Shown here one piece after another: positions 61,070 to 64,000 of a DNA stretch of 64,000 bases; the stretch's first letter is position 1, and every line of letters starts with the position of its first letter. A program made the position numbers and the translations under genes. The notes beneath the pieces were generated by a model, which saw only the letters and a program-made list of their open reading frames with translations, ran no database searches and had not been told where the DNA came from. Source of the DNA: CAWEEP01 sp963808125 (GTDB lineage Bacteria > Chloroflexota > Dormibacteria > Aeolococcales > Aeolococcaceae); the NCBI GenBank assembly GCA_963808125.1, contig CAWEEP010000059.1, positions 62,001-126,000 on the forward strand, in the 5' to 3' direction.

Positions 61070-63831
61070 TTGTCTGCAACGCCGTCCAGGCATCTCCTGC
61101 GGCGTATCGAGGTTGACAGTCCGCTGATCGCCCCGGACCTCGCGCTCGACCGTCTCCACCTCATCGTCCCCGATGACAGTGACGCCATGGTCGTGCTCAC
61201 CACGCTCGCTCACGGTGCCACCGGCATCGATGCTCGAGCTGTGTTCGCCTCGAGATTGTCCGAGGTCGGTCACCTCACGGCATCCTTCACCGACGATGAG
61301 CCGCCCCAGGTGCGGCTGGCCCTTCCGGACCTCGCCCTCCAGTGCGTCCTCCAGCAGGCTCCGGGCGGCGACCCCCGCCACCTGGCGCTTCGGGTCCTCA
61401 CCCTGAAGCCGGTGAGCGATCATCCCGAGGGGGCCAAGGTCCTCACCCTCACCACGCGCGAGCCGGTGGTCACCGCCGCCAACGGCGTGCCCAGTGACAC
61501 CTTCCGGCTCTTCGACTGGCGCGACGCCGCCGCCAAGGCGGCGAAGAGCAAGCGCCTCTACGCGACGCTGAAGCTGGTCGAGCGGCTCGAAGCGGCGGAG
61601 AAGGGCCGGGCGCAGACACAGCGGACCCGATACGCCTCCGCCCGCGAGTACTGGCGATGCAAGGCCTGCCGGGCTCTGTGGCGCCCCGCGGAGCACACCC
61701 GCTGCCCCTCGTGCGGGCGGGAATTCGGCGACGCCGACCGCCGCCAGCCGGAGGTCGCCAAGGTCGAGTTCACGGTTCCCGAGGGCGAGTCCATCAATCT
61801 CGCCCCGGACGCAGCCGTCCTCGTCGAGCCCGAGGACGAGCCGAACTTCGTCGGCCGGGTCTCCCGCATCGACCACCATCGCCACACCGTCGAGGTGACC
61901 ACCCGCACCTTCGAGCACGCGGGCGGTGAGGGCTACATCACGCCCTCCTTAACCGCGCGCTCTACCAGGCCAAGCGTTCGGTGCTCGCCGCCATCGCGAC
62001 CCGGGACTTCGGCGTCGGGCTCCTCGCCCAGGTCCTGGTCGCCCCCGAGACGATTCAGGCCCCGGTCCACATCCCCGCCGAACTGCCCACCGGCTGGCTG
62101 ACCGATGGCATGCAGGCCAACCCGCCGCAGGATCGCGCCGTCGCCCTGCTCTCCGAACTCCAGGCAGGCCAGGCGGTCTTCATCCAGGGCCCGCCGGGGA
62201 CGGGCAAGACCACCGTCATCGTGGAGGCGGTCAAGCGGCGCCTCGCCGCCGACCCGGAGGAGCGGATCCTCGTCACATCCCACTCCAACCTCGCCGTCGA
62301 CAACGCCCTGGAGCGCCTCGCCGGGACGCCGGGGATGCGGGCGGTCCGGGTGGCCCGCGCCGAGCGCGTGCATCCCGCGGTGGAGCGCTTCCGCTGCGAC
62401 GACGAGGACGACCCCAGGCTGCTCGAGGCCAACTGCTACTTCGCCACCTGCGCCACCGCCGCGACCTCGGCGATCACCGACATGAACTTCGACGTGGTGA
62501 TCCTCGACGAGGCCAACAAGGCACGGGTCGACGAGGCGCTCCCGGCGCTGCGCCTCGGCTCGTGCCTCGCACTGGTCGGCGATCACAAGCAGCTGCCGCC
62601 CGTCGAGGACAACTCCCTGTACGGCATCGTCGAGAGCGACCCGTTCCTGGAGGAGCTGGTCAACGACTCGCTGTTCGAGATGGCGTGGGAGGGAGGCCTC
62701 CCCGAAGACGCGCGCTGTCTCCTGACCATCCAGCACCGCATGCATCCTCAGATCGCGGCGTACGTCTCTCGCGCCTCCTACGAGGGCCAGCTGCAGGACG
62801 CGCCGGAGGTGCAGGACTACGATTTCGTGACCCGCCGGCCCTTCCCCGTGGCCCTCCACTTCGTCGACACCGACGGCATGCGGGGGAGCCGGGAGCGGCG
62901 CGGACCGGGCGGGGCCCTGCGCAACGAGACCGAGGTGCGCGTCGCCGCCCACGTCGTCCGGCTGCTCGACGAGCGGTGCCCCCGCGACCTGAGCATGGCG
63001 GTCATCGCCATGTACGCCGAGCAGGTGGAACGCCTGCGCCAGGCGCTGGGACGCCGCAAGTTCAAGCGCTCGGTGAAGATCGATACCGTGGACTCCTTCG
63101 AGGGCCGGGAGGAGGACATCGTCGTCATCTCCCTCGTCCGCTCCAACGAGCGGGGCCGGATCGGATTCCTGCGCGTGCCCAACCGTCTCAACGTCGCCAT
63201 CTCCCGGGCCAAGCGGATGGTCGTCTGCATCGGTGACGCGGACACGCTCAGATCTGGCGAGGAGTCCATGTACGGCGTCCTCGTCGAAGCCGCCCGAGCC
63301 GGCGGCGGCTACATGCGCGCGGCCGACGTGGTCTCGCCGCCGAAGCGACACGGCGAGCGCCAGCACGGTGAGGACGCCGCGACTGGCGCGGGCGAGGGCA
63401 CACCGGGCCGCCGCCGCCGCCGCCATCGCCGGCGCGGCCAGGGGCCGATCTCCGCAACCCTTCCGCCGCGGCCGGCGGTCGGCCCCGACGGGGAGCATGC
63501 GCAGGGCACGCCCGCGACGGGCGACGCCCCCGGCACCGACCAGGCACCCCGCCACCGCCGCCGCCACCGCCGCCGCCATGGCCCCCGCCCCGACCTGGGC
63601 GCGGCTCCCGGAGCGCAGACCGACCTCGCCCCGGGAACGCCGGCGGGCTCCGTCCCAACCGGCGACGGCCCCTCAGAGGCGGCCGGCCTGCACTTCGAGG
63701 CCGAGGGGACGATGAGCTTCCGTCCCCACCACCGCCGGCGCCGCGGGCCGCGGCCCGGAGGCGCGAACCCCGGCGGCAGCCCGGAGGCGGGCCCCGAGGC
63801 GCCGCCGCCGTCGCTGGCGGCGGAGGCCTAG
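61070..63831 (+). CDS. SF1-type DNA/RNA helicase (DNA2/NAM7-like) with zinc ribbon, one frame break
   Basis: Composite of about 920 residues. An N-terminal ~290 residues contain a zinc ribbon (YWRCKACRALWRPAEHTRCP and PSCGREFGD). After a frame break near 61946 come the helicase motifs: I FIQGPPGTGKTTVIVEAVKR, II VVILDEANKARVDEAL, III LVGDHKQLPPVEDN, IV/QHRMHPQIAAYVSRAS, V VDSFEGREEDIVVISLVRSN and VI RLNVAISRAKRMVVCI. The tail is unusually rich in Arg and His (RRRRRHRRRG, RHRRRHRRRHG), probably nucleic-acid binding. The start is uncertain: TTG at 61070 is the first in frame after the promoter. Upf1-like proteins act on RNA or DNA; role here unknown. Confidence 0.82.
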
Positions 63832-63843
63832 CCGGGCCGGACG

Positions 63844-64000
63844 ATGCCTGACCAGGTCACCATCTTCGTCCGCGCCGGCGATCCGGAATGCGCGGCGGCA
63901 CTCCAATACCTCACCCGCAAGGGCGTCGCCCACCGCGTCCGCGACATTCTCACCGACCCGTCGGCGAGCGCCATCCTCCTCGGACGGGTGGGCCGGGTGG
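63844..64000 (+). CDS. Glutaredoxin-like protein, 3' end outside window
   Basis: 52 codons are visible. QVTIFVRAGDPECAAALQYL is the first strand and helix of a glutaredoxin, but the usual Cys-x-x-Cys is a single Cys followed by Ala-Ala-Ala, so it may be a monothiol or non-redox relative. KGVAHRVRDILTDPSA is the next strand-helix. It follows the helicase by 12 bp on the same strand. Confidence 0.65.
   Translation, partial: MPDQVTIFVRAGDPECAAALQYLTRKGVAHRVRDILTDPSASAILLGRVGRV

Noticed and set aside
1..64000. CRISPR arrays, prophage or integrative element, rRNA and tRNA genes
   Set aside because: No regularly spaced direct repeats, no phage structural or integrase genes, and no rRNA or tRNA signatures were seen.

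Overview
The window is a stretch of a high-GC bacterial chromosome that contains the replication origin (rpmH / dnaA / dnaN, with parA-parB about 8 kb to the left). Nothing indicates a Gram-negative envelope: there are no lipopolysaccharide or outer-membrane assembly genes. Many genes start 6-8 nt after a TAnnnT -10 element with no Shine-Dalgarno, so leaderless transcription looks common, as in Actinobacteriota, Chloroflexota and their relatives. Together with the DUF4388 protein, SufU-type Suf system, MGDG-synthase-like glycosyltransferase and gene order, I would guess a Chloroflexota- or Dormibacterota-like lineage. That is inference, not proof.

Layout. 1-4.6 kb: end of an FkbM-type methyltransferase, a stand-alone receiver protein, unknown proteins, a PfkB kinase, a SHOCT membrane protein and a zinc-ribbon methyltransferase. 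4.7-22.2 kb: a surface-polysaccharide and secreted-protein region with a large membrane protein, a sugar-nucleotide cluster (epimerase, HddA-like kinase, Gfo/Idh oxidoreductase, SDR), an IS1182-type transposase, glycosyltransferases, rmlB/rmlD, and two secreted proteins that share an unnamed repeat. One of these carries a G1 glutamic peptidase domain, the other a DUF1906 domain. 22.4-32.8 kb: iron-sulfur assembly (NifS-like desulfurase, Rrf2 regulator, sufC, sufB, sufD, Rieske protein, sufS; then sufU and a DUF59 protein beyond an antisense glycosyltransferase). 32.8-35.0 kb: gene-poor, with a gene remnant, a possible small structured transcript and a LAGLIDADG protein. 35.1-48.4 kb: origin region with parAB, sod, lepB, ndk, M16 peptidase, khpB(jag), yidC, yidD, rnpA, rpmH, oriC, dnaA, dnaN, dciA and recF, the last two inverted. 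48.4-54.3 kb: glycosyltransferase, a lipoprotein/beta-propeller pair, DUF4388 protein and an OmpR-type regulator. 54.3-57.4 kb: folK, folP, an orphan DNA methyltransferase and a Cys-rich protein. 57.5-64 kb: two GDP-mannose dehydratase paralogues, a flippase, an SF1 helicase and the start of a glutaredoxin-like gene.

A caution runs through the annotation. At least a dozen genes, including essential ones (parA, sufS, folK, rpmH), carry one-base frame breaks, an in-frame TAG where Tyr fits, or a damaged start codon. Their spread, and their frequent position in G/C runs, suggest consensus sequencing errors more than real decay. Broken genes are therefore given as single composite features with the break positions noted.
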